This document shows positions 10,642 through 20,454 of a stretch of 64,000 bases of DNA, piece by piece. The notes beneath the pieces are model-generated. The model saw nothing but the letters and a program-made list of their open reading frames with translations, was not told where the DNA came from and ran no database searches. This DNA comes from Prorocentrum cordatum (Eukaryota; Sar; Dinophyceae; Prorocentrales; Prorocentraceae). The number at the start of each line of letters is the position of its first letter. Positions within the stretch are counted from its first letter, which is position 1. Location: contig CAUYUJ010016306.1 in the NCBI GenBank assembly GCA_963575745.1, positions 111,246 through 175,245 on the forward strand. The letters run 5' to 3'. The translations under genes and the position numbers were made by a program.

Positions 10642-10769
10642 GTCATGGGGCGCATCGCGTCCGCGGCCATGCTCGGGCCAGCCATCCCCGATCCTGCCGC
10701 GATAAGGCGGGTCGACCCGCGCAGCACACTGGACACGCCCCTGCGTGCGGCGGGGGGTGCTCGGGGGGC

Positions 10770-11280
10770 CAAAGCTTTTTTGCTGCAGACGGGAGCGGCG
10801 GCAGGAGGCAGGGAGGGGCAGCAGGATCCGGTGCTCGTTTCGGGGATCCTTCCTGGAGCCCACCTCACGGATCTGCTCGACCCCAGTTCGACTCAGGTTC
10901 GACTCAGGTTCGACTCAGGTTCGACTCAGGTTCGACTCGGGTTCGACTCAGGGTCGACCCAACTCGACTGACGTTCGACGCAGCTTCGACGCACGAGTGG
11001 AGCGAGTGGCTCCAGGAAGGTCCCCAGAACGAGCATCCAAGCAGGATCAGGAGGGGAAAAAACACACAGACACAATTCATCGTCGACTCCCAGGAAAGGG
11101 TAGGAAAATACGGGAAGTGGGGGGGGGAGGACGAAAACCCAGAAAATCTAGGAAAATATATGGGGAATCCTTTTATTTGTGTGTATTCAGTTGTGTGTCC
11201 TGGGGCCCCTTCACTTGGGGCCAAAGCTTGCTGCAGACAGGAGGTGCGGCAGGAGGCAGGGAGGGGCAGCAGGAGGCAGC
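10770..11280. repeat. Direct 50-bp repeats around an 11-bp tandem array and dispersed repeat I
   Basis: GGCCAAAGCTT...TGCTGCAGAC and GGAGGCAGGGAGGGGCAGCA occur at 10767-10820 and again at 11219-11275. Between them is a GTTCGACTCAG tandem (10885-10976, about seven 11-bp units) and dispersed repeat I (11048-11215). Repeat I recurs at 40286-40447: GGGGAAAAAACACACAGACA at one end and TTGTGTGTCCnGGGGCCCCT at the other. Confidence 0.75.
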
Positions 11281-11511
11281 AGGGCGGCGGGCGTCAGGGA
11301 GGGGGGGGCAAAGCCCAGAGAGCCCCAGGGGCGCCAGAGTGGCGCGAGGCACTGGGAGCCCCCCCCCCCCTCCCCGAGGGACTCCTGTGTGGGCAGAGAG
11401 CGCGCCCCGGGAGCGGTGTGCATTGACGCCCTCTGGCGGGTCGGCGCCCCCTCCTTTTCCCCCCCCCTGGTCTCGAGCCGCCGCATTGGCCGGCGCGGCA
11501 GGCCAGAGCTC

Positions 11512-11513
<2 letters not shown>

Positions 11514-11578
<65 letters not shown>

Positions 11579-11625
11579 GGTCGAAGTCTTCGTCGTCTTC
11601 GTCGTCGTCGTCGTCGTCGTCGCGG
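11514..11625. repeat. (GTC)n microsatellite
   Basis: About 20 uninterrupted GTC units, then a variant AAGTCTTCGTC and nine more. It reads as Ser, Arg or Val runs on the plus strand and Asp, Thr or Arg runs on the minus, with no surrounding domain. Confidence 0.95.
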
Positions 11626-11914
11626 GGGGGATCGGGGGCAACGAGCAGGGGGGATGGGCTGAGGCGGAACGCATCGACCGCACAAGGCACATGGATCGCC
11701 GACCGGGGCCCGGTAGCCCACGCCTCCCAGGAACGTGCGGTTTTGCAATCGGGGGCTTATCGCAATTCTATTGGCGATGTATCGTCGACGCAAGCTCGAT
11801 TTATGCCCCCAGAGGCAGTCCCCCCGAACGTTCCCCCTCAGGAGAGGAGGAGAGGGCGCGACGCAGGAGTAGTCAGAAGGGGGGGAGGGGAGAATGCCCG
11901 CAAATATGATTTAT

Positions 11915-12045
11915 CGTCGCTCCGCGCGGATTTCTGGATCGGCGCTGGGGCCCCCTTGGCGCCGCCTCCGGCGCAGCCCCTGGCGCGCGGGGGGATGCCG
12001 CTCCAAGAAATCCGTGTGGACCTCCGAGAAACTATGCTTGTGTTG
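11915..12045. mobile_element. Fold-back element family A, diverged copy 3
   Basis: CTCCGCGCGGATTTCTGGAT and CAAGAAATCCGTGTGGACCT are the inverted core blocks of family A. The outer arms are degenerate. Confidence 0.6.
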
Positions 12046-12059
12046 TTTTCTGTTCGTCC

Positions 12060-12900
12060 ATGGTGCGCGAGTTCATAAGGCATGTTCCGAACGTCGAGAT
12101 CCAGGATGTCATCAGAGGTGCTCGTTTGCCAGTTTACCACCAGAACACAGTCCAGAAGGTACTGCATGTGCCCCAGGTCCAGTACTGGTGGAGGTGCCTG
12201 ATGTGCAGCTGGTGGAGGTCGTAGGTCCTGGTGTATCAGTGAGGTCGTCCGAGAGGTGAAGCTAGTAAAGATCCAGGAGGTCGAGATGGTGGTCGAGATC
12301 TCGCAGATCATCCATCGGGAAAGAATCGTGGAGGTGATCAGGCACGTGTCCAAGATCGATGTCGTCGAGGTCCCCAGGGAGGTGAGGAAGATTTGATGAC
12401 ACAAATCGTTAGGGAGGTGCACGTGCCGCAGGCCCAGATGGTCGAGAATGTCGTGGAGGTGCCAGAGGTGCACACGGAGGAGGTGAGCAAGCACGTGCCC
12501 AGCGACATCGTGGTTCAGGAGGTCATCAGGGAGGTGCCGACAGCTGCCACCGTGAAGGTCCAGAGCCAGAGGACGGTCACCGCGAGCGTCGCCGCGCCAG
12601 TCTACATGGTCACGCTGACCTCTGCCGCTCCCGCAGAGCCTGTGGGCGCTCAGACTTCCTCCCCCGCCCCTGCGCCGAGGATGATGATGGATCCCACTTG
12701 CGCGGTGCCGCCCCCTCAGCACGTGGCCCCTCCGCCTCTGGCACCCACGGAGCCGGTGCAGCACGCCGCGCCGCACGCCGAGCCCATCGAGGCCACCCCC
12801 CCGCGCCGCTCCGCCGGCGGAGCTCGCCCACACCACCCTCGCGGCGACGGCCGCGACCACCTCTGGCGGGCCGACCGCACACCCCGTCGGGTGCAGGGAG
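12060..12900 (+). pseudogene. Alveolin-like repeat protein with three frame changes
   Basis: Val/Glu/Pro-rich repeats of the type found in alveolins, cytoskeletal proteins under the cortical alveoli, run through four successive frames. They are MVREFIRHVPNVEIQDVI (from ATG 12060), LVEVPDVQLVEVV (about 12185), EVVREVKLVKIQEVEMVVEI (from 12241), and IVREVHVPQAQMVENVVEVP (from about 12405). The last frame continues through high-GC3 sequence into a Pro/Ala tail and the (GGA)n tract. Each shift moves the frame by the same step (0, 2, 1, 0). The periodicity supports the family assignment. Whether this is a pseudogene or reflects assembly indels cannot be told here. Confidence 0.55.
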
Positions 12901-12981
12901 GAGGAGGAGGAGGAGGAGGAGGAGGAGGAGGAGCAGGAGGAGCAGGAGGAGGAAGAGGAGGAGGAGGAGGAGGAGGAGGGT
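12897..12981. repeat. (GGA)n microsatellite
   Basis: GGA units with GCA interruptions at the end of the alveolin-like frame. Confidence 0.9.
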
Positions 12982-13117
12982 TCGCCCTCCGTACCTCGGC
13001 TCGGCACGGGGGCGCCGGTCGCGACGGCGGCTCCCGCGGGCACGCGCCGAGCCCGCCGCCCGGCGCGGCTCCGGCGTCGCGCGGGCTTCCCCTGGCGTCT
13101 GCAGCCTGCTCGCTGAC

Positions 13118-13222
13118 CCTGACCTTCCAGGAGGGCCAAAAAATAGCACGCGAACACGCTGCGACACCCGCCGTGAACACGCTGCGACACGCTGCGACAC
13201 CCGCCGTGAACACGCTGCGACA
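13118..13222. repeat. Partial family B end plus ACACGCTGCGACA tandem
   Basis: CCCTGACCTTCCAGGAGGGC at 13118-13137 is an isolated family B terminus. It is followed by AACACGCTGCGACACCCGCC duplicated at 13152-13222, a local expansion absent from the other arm at 9720-9740. Confidence 0.75.
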
Positions 13223-13513
13223 GAGGCTCCACCGAGGCTCACCCCCGCATGCAAGCACGTGGGGCTGCGCGCGGCTCTGCGCCCGAAACCTGCAGGAGGG
13301 GCCACGAAGTAATGGTCAACGCTTCGGCGATTGCCCGGGTCATCCAGTGTGGGGAGGAGGACCCTGACCTTCCAGGAGGGCCAAAAAATAACACGATATT
13401 TCAAAACCAATCCCAGAGCTATTCTATGTCTTGGTTTTAGGCTGTTTCGTTTCGTTGTTTAGGTTTTTGGGTCTCCCGTGCTAAAGAATAGCTCTCTGGA
13501 AGGAAGGTCAGGG
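13200..13513. repeat. Right arm of the ~310-bp inverted duplication (with family B, copy 2 at 13362-13513)
   Basis: Reverse-complement match to 9422-9737, including the whole family B unit. Confidence 0.85.
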
Positions 13514-13760
13514 TATAGGGCGAGACGCTCGATCGGGGCTGTTGTGTGAGGTCAGACAGTTTTCGGGAATGGCCAGGACCCCAGGTAAGGGGACCCGGTT
13601 AGTGGTAGGGCCCCAGAGCCTATTGGCCAGAATCACTAAACCAGGTTTGCCATAGCTTGTGTTTTTTCGGGTGACGGCAGTTCCGGTTAGTGGAAATGGG
13701 ACGGGGGGGCGCCCCTGGTATAGATCCTTAAGCCAGGTTCCACTAAGCCCAGTTCTGCCA
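13514..13760. repeat. Two short GGTTAGTGG / CCACTAA inverted motifs
   Basis: GGTTAGTGG (13595) with CACTAAACCAGG (13637), and GGTTAGTGGAA (13684) with CCACTAAGCC (13739), form nested inverted pairs. Similar CACTAAACCA ends occur inside the nested element near 10556. No gene is seen. Confidence 0.4.
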
Positions 13761-13785
13761 ACGCCCGAAGCTTGGCGAACCATTC

Positions 13786-14022
13786 GTGAAGGATGCGTCA
13801 TCAACAACAAAGAAGAGGGAGCGGCGGATGCGGGCGCGGAGGCCACGACGAGGGGGCTGGTCGGATCGAGGGTCAGGGCGGTGCCGCCAGGAGTCTTTCA
13901 TTTTTGTATACGACAGCGCTGTGGAGTACCGCCACCCCTACCTGCTCAAGGAGCCACCGAAGGGCCAGGCGCGCGGCGGGCAGTGCGAAGCACCGCCGCG
14001 ACGGAGACGGCCTTCGTGTTAA
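13786..14022 (+). CDS. Possible small exon, unknown
   Basis: From about 13900 the frame has high GC3 and a balanced translation (VYDSAVEYRHPYLLKEPPKG). It begins at ATG 13786 with Lys/Arg-rich sequence and stops at 14022. No domain is recognised, and overlapping frames are also open. Confidence 0.2.
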   Translation: MKDASSTTKKRERRMRARRPRRGGWSDRGSGRCRQESFIFVYDSAVEYRHPYLLKEPPKGQARGGQCEAPPRRRRPSC

Positions 14023-14029
14023 CTCGGTG

Positions 14030-14690
14030 TCGATTCGAGGCTCGGGGCTCACGAGGGTGTGTGTGAGGGGGTGGGTGCGACGTCTGCCCCATGCAGCTCG
14101 TTTCCCCACCGTCGCTTGGCAGGTATCTTGAGACATGGTCGCTCTCGGCGTCACGAGGCGACAGAAAAGCCGGTCACACATAGCTTACTCGACAAACCCT
14201 TCCCTCTTCCCTCTTCCCGAGAAAGAGCCCTCGACCCCCTCCCCATCCGCTTCCAGATAAGTGGCTCTATAAGCATTTCGCCTGGCAGAGAGACCCCAAG
14301 GTGGACCCTCGAAGTCTCACTTGTTTGTCTTAATACCCCTGCCACACCGCGACCCCCATCTGTCTCGACCGGTATCTGTTACGCAATTGGCTGCGATGTA
14401 CATGTTTTCCTGAGAGGTTGGTCGACGTCGGCTAGCGCTGACCGGGTGTCTCGACAGGGCAGGTAAACGGCTGTTTGATCCGCAGAAGGTGAGGACTTTC
14501 GGTGTCTCTGCTTCAATCAGGGCTGAAACATGTGGCCATGTTGGCATACGTGTTACAATCGTGGGCAGGAGACTTGGCAGTTCTAGCCGTGTAGCAGGAG
14601 GATAGTGGGGCTGCAGTTTGCATCGTGGGTGGGCAGTGCTCTGTTTGCAGCCGGGAGGGTGGTAGTTTCTCGCATGCGAAGGGGTACTCC
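14030..14690. other. No gene seen
   Basis: Low-repeat sequence with only short frames on both strands. Confidence 0.4.
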
Positions 14691-14850
14691 CAACCCTCCT
14701 GCGTTGGGTTCTCGCTTTGAATAGAGCACTGCGGTCGTAACCTTCCCTCCTGCCTCATCATCCTCTCTTCCCTCATCCTCTCCCCTCGTGTTTTCCCCAA
14801 CCTTCCTGCATTGGATTCTCGGTTTGAAAAGAGCACTGCGGCCGCGACCT
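14690..14850. repeat. ~107-bp tandem duplication
   Basis: CCAACCCTCCTGCGTTGG...AGAGCACTGCGGTCG at 14690-14740 repeats at 14797-14845 with a few substitutions. Confidence 0.75.
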
Positions 14851-14981
14851 CCTTCTCCTCCCGCCTCCCTCCTGCTCTCTTCCCTCCTGCTCTCCTCCCG
14901 CCTCTTCTCTCCTGCCTTTTACCTGGCTTGCCCCCGCCTGCCAGCCTGCCTCTTGCCCCGCCGCCCTGCGGAACTGGTGCC

Positions 14982-15870
14982 ACTTTCGAGGGCTGCTGGG
15001 GGGTCCAGCAGAGCGACGCCCCACGCAGACCTAGATTGGACCTCGCCATCCTTAGGGGGGCTGCGATCTGCGAAAACGTTGCCATTTTCGATGGCTACTG
15101 GGGGTCCCAGCGGAGTGGCGCCCCACGCAGACCTAAATTAGACCTCGCCATCCGGTCGCCACTTTCGAGGACCGCTGGGGGGTCCAGCGGAGCGACGCCC
15201 CACGCAGACCTGGATTGGACCTCGCCATCCTTAGGGGGGCTGCGATCTGCGAAAACGTCGCCATTTTCGATGGCTGCTGGGGGTCCCAGCGGAGTGGCGC
15301 CCCACGCAGACCTAAATTAGACCTCGCCATCCGGTCGCCACTTTCGAGGACCGCTGGGGGTCCAGCGGAGCGACGCCCCACGCAGACCTGGATTGGACCT
15401 CGCCATCCCTCGGGGGGCTGCGATCTGCGAAATCGTCGCCCCTTTCGATGGCTGCTGGGGGTCCCAGCGGAGTGGCGCCCTACGCAGACCTAAATTGGAC
15501 CTCGCCATCCGGTCGTCACTTTCGAGGACCGCTGGGGGTCCAGCGGAGCGACGCCCCACGCAGACCTAAATTAGACCTCACCAGCCTTGGGGGGCTGCGA
15601 TCTGCGAAATGGCCGCCCCTTTCGATGGCTGCTGGGGGTCCCAGCGGAGTGACGCCCCACGCAAACCTAAATTTGACCTCGGCCATCCCTGGGGGGCTGC
15701 GATGTGCGAAACTGTGGCCTCTTTCGAGGGCTGCTGGGGGTCCAGCGGAGGAACGTCCCACGCAGACCTAGGGTAGACCTCGCCTTGCTTGGGGTAGCTG
15801 CGATCTGCGAGATGGCCGTCAGCTTCCTGGGTTGCTGTGGTGTCCAACATAATGAAGTCCTACGCGGATT
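14982..15870. repeat. Two-monomer satellite, ~178-bp higher-order unit
   Basis: The anchor CGCCCCACGCAGACCT recurs near 15017, 15119, 15196, 15298, 15374, 15476, 15552, 15653 and 15754. Spacings alternate between 102 and 76-77 bp and become 101 bp at the end. Monomers start CTTTCGAGGnCnGCTGGGGG or TTTTCGATGGCTGCTGGGGG. No frame persists across units. Confidence 0.9.
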
Positions 15871-16011
15871 TAGATAAGCCTTGATTCCCTTCCACCCGGG
15901 TGCCGAAGACCTGGCGGCGCGCCTGCGGGCGCTTCGTTCCAGGAAGGCATCGGGGAGATCCTGGTGAGCGAGGTCGGCCTCGCTCGCTTGTTGCGCCAGC
16001 TGTGAGCAGTT

Positions 16012-16158
16012 CCCTGACCATCCAGAGAGCTATGTTTTAGCACTGGAGGCCTGAAAACCAAAAAAACTGAGCGAAACAGCCTAAAACCAAGACGTATAAT
16101 AGCTTTGGGATAGGCTTTTACGTCGGGTGCTGTTTTTTAGCCCTCCTGGAAGGTCGGG
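16012..16158. mobile_element. TIR element family B, copy 3
   Basis: CCCTGACCATCCAGAGAGCT at the left and CCCTCCTGGAAGGTCGGG at the right, with the family interior. Confidence 0.85.
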
Positions 16159-16376
16159 TTGATCCTGTGGAGCGCCAGCGCGAGATGGCGCGGGGCGCGC
16201 GGCTTGTTCAGCGGACCACTGACACGACTGCCAGCCTCCTTTCTCATCCTGTTTCTTTTGCTGTCGTCCTTGTCATGCCTCGCCGTCGCACTGCTGCTGT
16301 CGCATTCGCTTGTCGGCCCCGCCTCCGTGTTTTCCGGCCCCCTCCTTCCCACCCTCATGTCCTCTTCTCACCACCC

Positions 16377-16523
16377 ACCAAACCACCCCAACCCAACCCG
16401 AAGGCTCAGATTTACCCTCGATTTCTAGTGGGGGGGGTCCGGGAACATCGAAAAAACACGTGTGGAACCCATACCCCCCCCCAACCCGAAATTCGGGTCT
16501 TCGGGTTGGGTTGGGGTGGTCTG
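16377..16523. mobile_element. Fold-back element with AACCCAACCC arms
   Basis: ACCACCCCAACCCAACCCGA at the left is exactly inverted near 16500-16520, with a G-rich interior. A single copy was seen. Confidence 0.65.
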
Positions 16524-16670
16524 GTAGGTAGTCCTCTTCGAGCTCGGGGCTGCCGTCCTCGTCCTCTGCTCGCTGCCCCGTGCGTTGCGCAGCGCGCGCT
16601 CCTCCGTGTGGCATGCGCAGCCAGAGGCAGCTCCTGTGCTGGCATATCTCTAAACTGTTCTGGGCCAGCT

Positions 16671-16771
16671 CCCCCTCCTCCTCCTCCTCTTCCTCCTCCC
16701 CCTCCTCCTCCTCCTCCTCCTCCTCCTCCTCCTCCTCCTCCTCCTCCTCCTCCTCCTCCTCCTCCTCCTCT
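16671..16771. repeat. (TCC)n microsatellite
   Basis: About 33 units with one TCTTCC interruption. Confidence 0.95.
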
Positions 16772-17004
16772 TGTCACTCAGCACAGACGGGTCGGTCACG
16801 TCTCGGGGTAAGTTTTGTTTATCGTATCCAGGCACCCTCCGCACCAGGTCACACTCGGAACCGACCCGTGCCCTTGACCCCCCCTCCTCACATCACCTGC
16901 ATCCCCACCCCGATGTTCTCCCTGAGCATTGTTTGGGAATGTATTCCCCCCCCCCCCCATTTGTGTTTTTGCGTTCCGCATGTCAACCAGTTCGGCACAT
17001 CCAT

Positions 17005-17170
17005 TACGCGCTTCGTAGCCCCAAAAGGAGCCCCATCGAGGGTCCGAATGGCGACGTTCGCGCGCGTCCACCCAACCCAGTACAGCGTTCTGTGGGTCCA
17101 TAGGGAGCTCCACCGCAGGCCCCAGCCAGTGGCGACGTTAGCACGCGTCCGCCCGACTCATGTCGGGGCA
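17005..17170. repeat. Two outlying units of the 77-bp satellite
   Basis: GCTTCGTAGCCCCA and CCATAGGGAGCTCCACCG match the satellite at 52470-54930, 35 kb away. Confidence 0.6.
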
Positions 17171-17780
17171 CCCCTCACACGTCTCGTGGCCCACGTTGCC
17201 TCTGAGAACGGATGCTATACCGCATACGCTATTCGGAGTTTGCGTGCCCCCGTCCTTCGTGTTATCTCCCCCGCGGTACGGGCAGGCGTGTCTGGTTGGG
17301 CCGGTCGCCAGGCTGACTTTTCACTTGGCACCTCTCTCCCACTCAGCTGTCCCAGTCTGTTCCTTGTCCTATTGCTGCTGGTATCACCGCGAGGTGCCCA
17401 CCTTCAGGACGCAAGCTGATCCCAGTGCTGGCCAGGATTGAACATATCCGTATCGCCGGCTCTGTGGGCGGGGGAGCGGTGTCTCTGTAAAGTAATCTGC
17501 GGTAGGATTGTTTGAATAGGTAAGTGTCACTGGAGCGCTACTCCGAACCTTGATCTTGTAATGCGCGCGCCCGCGGAGAAATCGGAGGGCTCGTCCGCGT
17601 GTTCGTCACTCTCTTCTCTTCAAGCTGTTGCCTATCCCCTGCAGTGTGTAGCTGCGTAGCCACTCTCAAGACTGGTGCTGATCCTTGACGGCTTGCCCTG
17701 ACCAGGGCGTCCGCTGTTTAGGTCAAGAATTTGCCGACCACTGGATCGAGCCAGGCCAGGCCACTGTAGTATTCTTTTTG
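17170..17780. other. No gene seen upstream of the ankyrin gene
   Basis: Mixed sequence with no domain in any frame. It may include promoter or 5' sequence of the next gene, but no dinoflagellate promoter motif is evident. Confidence 0.4.
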
Positions 17781-18117
17781 GCGCAGCTTATTGCGCAAGG
17801 TATGACCCTAATGGCGCAACATGCGGAGCCTTGGTACAGCAAAGCACGGCACGCACGAGTCGAGGGTTGCAGGGTGTTTGGCGCAGCCCGTGGCGCAGTG
17901 TCTGGCGCGGCGTCTGGCACGCGCGCGTCTGAAGACTGATCCGCGCGAGCGGAGCCCTCATTCCGCCCTGGGCTGTCCCCAGGGTGGTCGCGAACGGACG
18001 CTCCGTAGCAAACCTGGCCCAAGGCCCCTTTGGGACTTGGCCGGGCTTGCGGCAGCTGGGCTCTCGGAGGCCGCCGCGCGAGGGGTGGCCCACCGCCCCC
18101 GCGCGCGGCGGCCCGCC

Positions 18118-19242
18118 ATGGCGTCTGGGAAGGCCGAGGCGCTGGAGAAGCAGCACGACTGGATGGCGGCCGCCGAGTCCGGGAACGCCCAGAGGATGAA
18201 GCTCTTCACGCAGAGCGAGGGCGAGTGGGTGCCGACGGATTCGATACCCCAGGCCGTGGCGTGCAAGGCCGCGGTCAGGAACCAGGAGGAGACGCTGAAG
18301 GTGCTCCTCGACTGGGGAGTGCCCCTGAGCGCCAAGGACATGGCGCCCAGCAGGCAGCTGCTGCTGCACGGCGCGGCGGGCGCTGGTGCCGTCGACTGCG
18401 TGAGGTTGCTGATCAAGCGGAGGGTGGACGTCAACGCCACGGACGGGCTCGTGAAGACTGCCATGCACTTGGCGCTCAAGGGGAGCCAGTTGGGGGTCAT
18501 GAAGGAGTTGTTGCGAGCGGGCGCCACCGTCCCTCTGGGGCAGAAGGAGTTGCCTCTGGGGGCCCTCAATGTCATTAAAGAAGTCCAGCTGGAGACGCAG
18601 ATGCAAGAGATCAAGGGCTTCCCGACAAGCGAAAAAGGGCTCTCTGACAAGCTGGCCGAGGCGGATAAGCAAGTTTGGAAGAGCATGCGGGCACACATGC
18701 AGCTGCTGGAGAGGCAGGAGGAGATCAAGGTGGCGAAGGTTGTCCAGGACTTCGACGAGAAGATGCGCGTCGCACAGGCGCGCGCCTTGGAGGCCTCCAA
18801 GACGGAGGAGTCCGTGAGAAGAGAGCTGCAAGAGCTCAAGGTCCAGGTGCAGACAGAGCAGATGAAGCAGAATCAGGTGGTTGCGGAGATCCAGACTCTG
18901 CAGGAAGAGGAGAGCAGTAAGAAGTCCGCAGAGGAGGACATTGCGAAGGATGTCGCCGACAAGCAGGCCGAGCTGGAACAGCTTCTGTCAGGCCTGCGGG
19001 CTGAGCAGGAAGCGCTCGCGAAGGCGGAGGCCGAGCGCGATGCCCACGTTGAGGAGTGCGACAGGCTGAATCTGGACATCGAGGCGGGGCAGCTGGAACA
19101 CAAGGAGCTGGTGACCGAGCTCGCGGACGCCAGAAAGGAGCTGGAGGGGCTGCGCAAGGACAGGAAGCGCATCGCCGAGCTGCAGGCCGAGGCCGCAAAC
19201 CTGCACGAGAATGTCAAGGACGACGCCTCGAACGCCGGCTGA
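18118..19242 (+). CDS. Ankyrin-repeat / coiled-coil protein
   Basis: Uninterrupted 374-residue frame with very high GC3. I chose the ATG at 18118 because it sits in a strong GCCATGGCG context and begins the charged, balanced part of the protein. The frame is open further up to an ATG at 17821, but that 99-residue extension is Arg/Ala-rich and looks like 5' UTR. Residues 45-140 hold about three ankyrin-like units (EETLKVLLDWGVPLSAKD, AVDCVRLLIKRRVDVNATDG, GVMKELLRAGATVPLG). Residues 155-365 are almost continuous coiled coil (KTEESVRRELQELKVQVQTE and similar). No signal peptide or membrane segment is seen. It is probably a cytosolic scaffold; its partner is unknown. There is no intron. Confidence 0.85.
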   Translation: MASGKAEALEKQHDWMAAAESGNAQRMKLFTQSEGEWVPTDSIPQAVACKAAVRNQEETLKVLLDWGVPLSAKDMAPSRQLLLHGAAGAGAVDCVRLLIKRRVDVNATDGLVKTAMHLALKGSQLGVMKELLRAGATVPLGQKELPLGALNVIKEVQLETQMQEIKGFPTSEKGLSDKLAEADKQVWKSMRAHMQLLERQEEIKVAKVVQDFDEKMRVAQARALEASKTEESVRRELQELKVQVQTEQMKQNQVVAEIQTLQEEESSKKSAEEDIAKDVADKQAELEQLLSGLRAEQEALAKAEAERDAHVEECDRLNLDIEAGQLEHKELVTELADARKELEGLRKDRKRIAELQAEAANLHENVKDDASNAG

Positions 19243-19257
19243 TGGCGGCGCTTCCGC

Positions 19258-19460
19258 TCGCGCCCCCGCCCCCTCCTCCCTCCCTCGCCTCCTGCGCCTC
19301 TCCCTCCTCCCTCGCCCGTCCTGCGCCTCTCCCGCCTCCTCTCCCTCCTCTCTCCCTCCCTCGCCCCCTCCCCCTCCCCCCTCCCTGGCCCCCTCCCTCC
19401 CTCGCCCCCCTCCCCCGTCGCCCCCCCGCTGCCGCCTCTGCCCCTTCCTCGGCCCGCCCC
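19258..19460. repeat. C/T-rich tract
   Basis: CCTCCCTC-type polypyrimidine run just after the ankyrin gene stop. Confidence 0.8.
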
Positions 19461-19594
19461 CCGCTCCGCAGCCTCCCGGGGCGCGCCCGCTCGGCCGGAG
19501 TCTGGGCGCACCTTGCCAGGGGGCGGGGGCCGCGAGGTGCGCCTGCAGGGGCCCTGCAGGGGCCCCCTCCCTGGGGCCGAACATCGCAGAAGAA

Positions 19595-19715
19595 CAAGAC
19601 TCGGCGTCGCTCGGACGTGTGCATTTTTTCTCGGCGAGGACCCTGGAGGAGCATCCTGGGCCGTCGAGCAACAAAAAACACGCACGAAACCGGCAAGTGT
19701 GGGGGAAATGGACGT
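19595..19715. repeat. Dispersed repeat J, copy 1
   Basis: TCGCTCGGACGTGTGCATTT, CTCGGCGAGGAC, GAGGAGCATCCT and AAAAACACGCACG recur in the same order at 46571-46665. Confidence 0.7.
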
Positions 19716-19735
19716 CCGAGCGACGGCAAGAAGAA

Positions 19736-19902
19736 CACAGAAACACAAACTTTCGACGCTCCGCGCGGACTTTTTGGGTCTGAGCTGGAGCCCCCTGGCG
19801 GCGCCTCCGGCGCCGCACCCGGCGCGCTCCGCGCGCCAGGGAGGGGGGCCTGGCGCAGATCCAAGAAGTCCGCGCGGAGCGTCGAAAGTTTGTGCTTCTG
19901 TC
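19736..19902. mobile_element. Fold-back element family A, copy 4
   Basis: ACAAACTTTCGACGCTCCGC at the left is inverted as GCGGAGCGTCGAAAGTTTGT at the right. The interior GGCGGCGCCTCCGGCGCC is itself palindromic. Confidence 0.75.
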
Positions 19903-20307
19903 AGAGCGTGAATAACCTCCCCCGTTTTCGCTTCCAGACAAAACCAAGCCATACCACGCGCCTCCTTGTCAGGCGGCCTAGGCCTGACCAGTACAGGCCG
20001 TAGTTTGGCATCGTTTGGTATCTCTTGGAAGCGAGGGTGGTCAAAAGCGAGGTAGGTTTGTTTTCCCCCTATTCTGTGCGTCCTTCTTCCTCCGATGACA
20101 AGGGCACGGCAGGCGCCGCAGAGGCCCTCCCCACCCAAAAGCATCGCCTCCCACTGAGCGCCCGAGGCGTGTGCGCTGCAAGGCTGGCCCGCGGTGAGCG
20201 AGTCGCCCCGGCGTGCCTCGGCGCGCGCAGTGTGCCGCCGAGCGGCCTCGCGCCCTCACCGGCCCCGGTCGTTCGGCGCGCCTCGGCCTGCCCAGGGCGC
20301 GGTCCCC

Positions 20308-20330
20308 CAGGACCAGCTCTTCGTCTCGAG
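20308..20330 (+). repeat. 23-bp direct repeat, left copy
   Basis: CAGGACCAGCTCTTCGTCTC plus GAG, identical to 32794-32816 on the far side of the retroelement pair. Confidence 0.85.
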
Positions 20331-20398
20331 GAGGAGGAGCCCTCCCCCTCCTCCTCCCCCTCCCCCTCCCCCTCCTCCCCCTCTCCCCCTCTGGAGCC
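20331..20398. repeat. CCTCCCCCTCC-type tract at the 3' edge of element 1
   Basis: Imperfect (TCC/CCCTCC)n bounding the 3' end of the minus-strand retrotransposon. Confidence 0.8.
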
Positions 20399-20454
20399 TC
20401 TGGAGCCTCTGAGTCCGTGTCCCGCAGGGCAAGACACGCACCTCCACAGGAAAG

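Noticed and set aside
11838-13232. 464-codon minus frame across the alveolin-like region
   Set aside because: The plus strand has the repeat-protein pattern; the minus frame is its shadow.
14982-15870. CRISPR-like spacing of conserved blocks
   Set aside because: The intervening sequence is itself repeated, so this is a satellite; the genome is eukaryotic.
17762-17786. CTGTAGTATTCTTTTTGGCGCAG upstream of the ankyrin gene, vaguely like a spliced leader
   Set aside because: Needs an internal gap and several mismatches; no relic follows. Not better than chance in a T-rich stretch.
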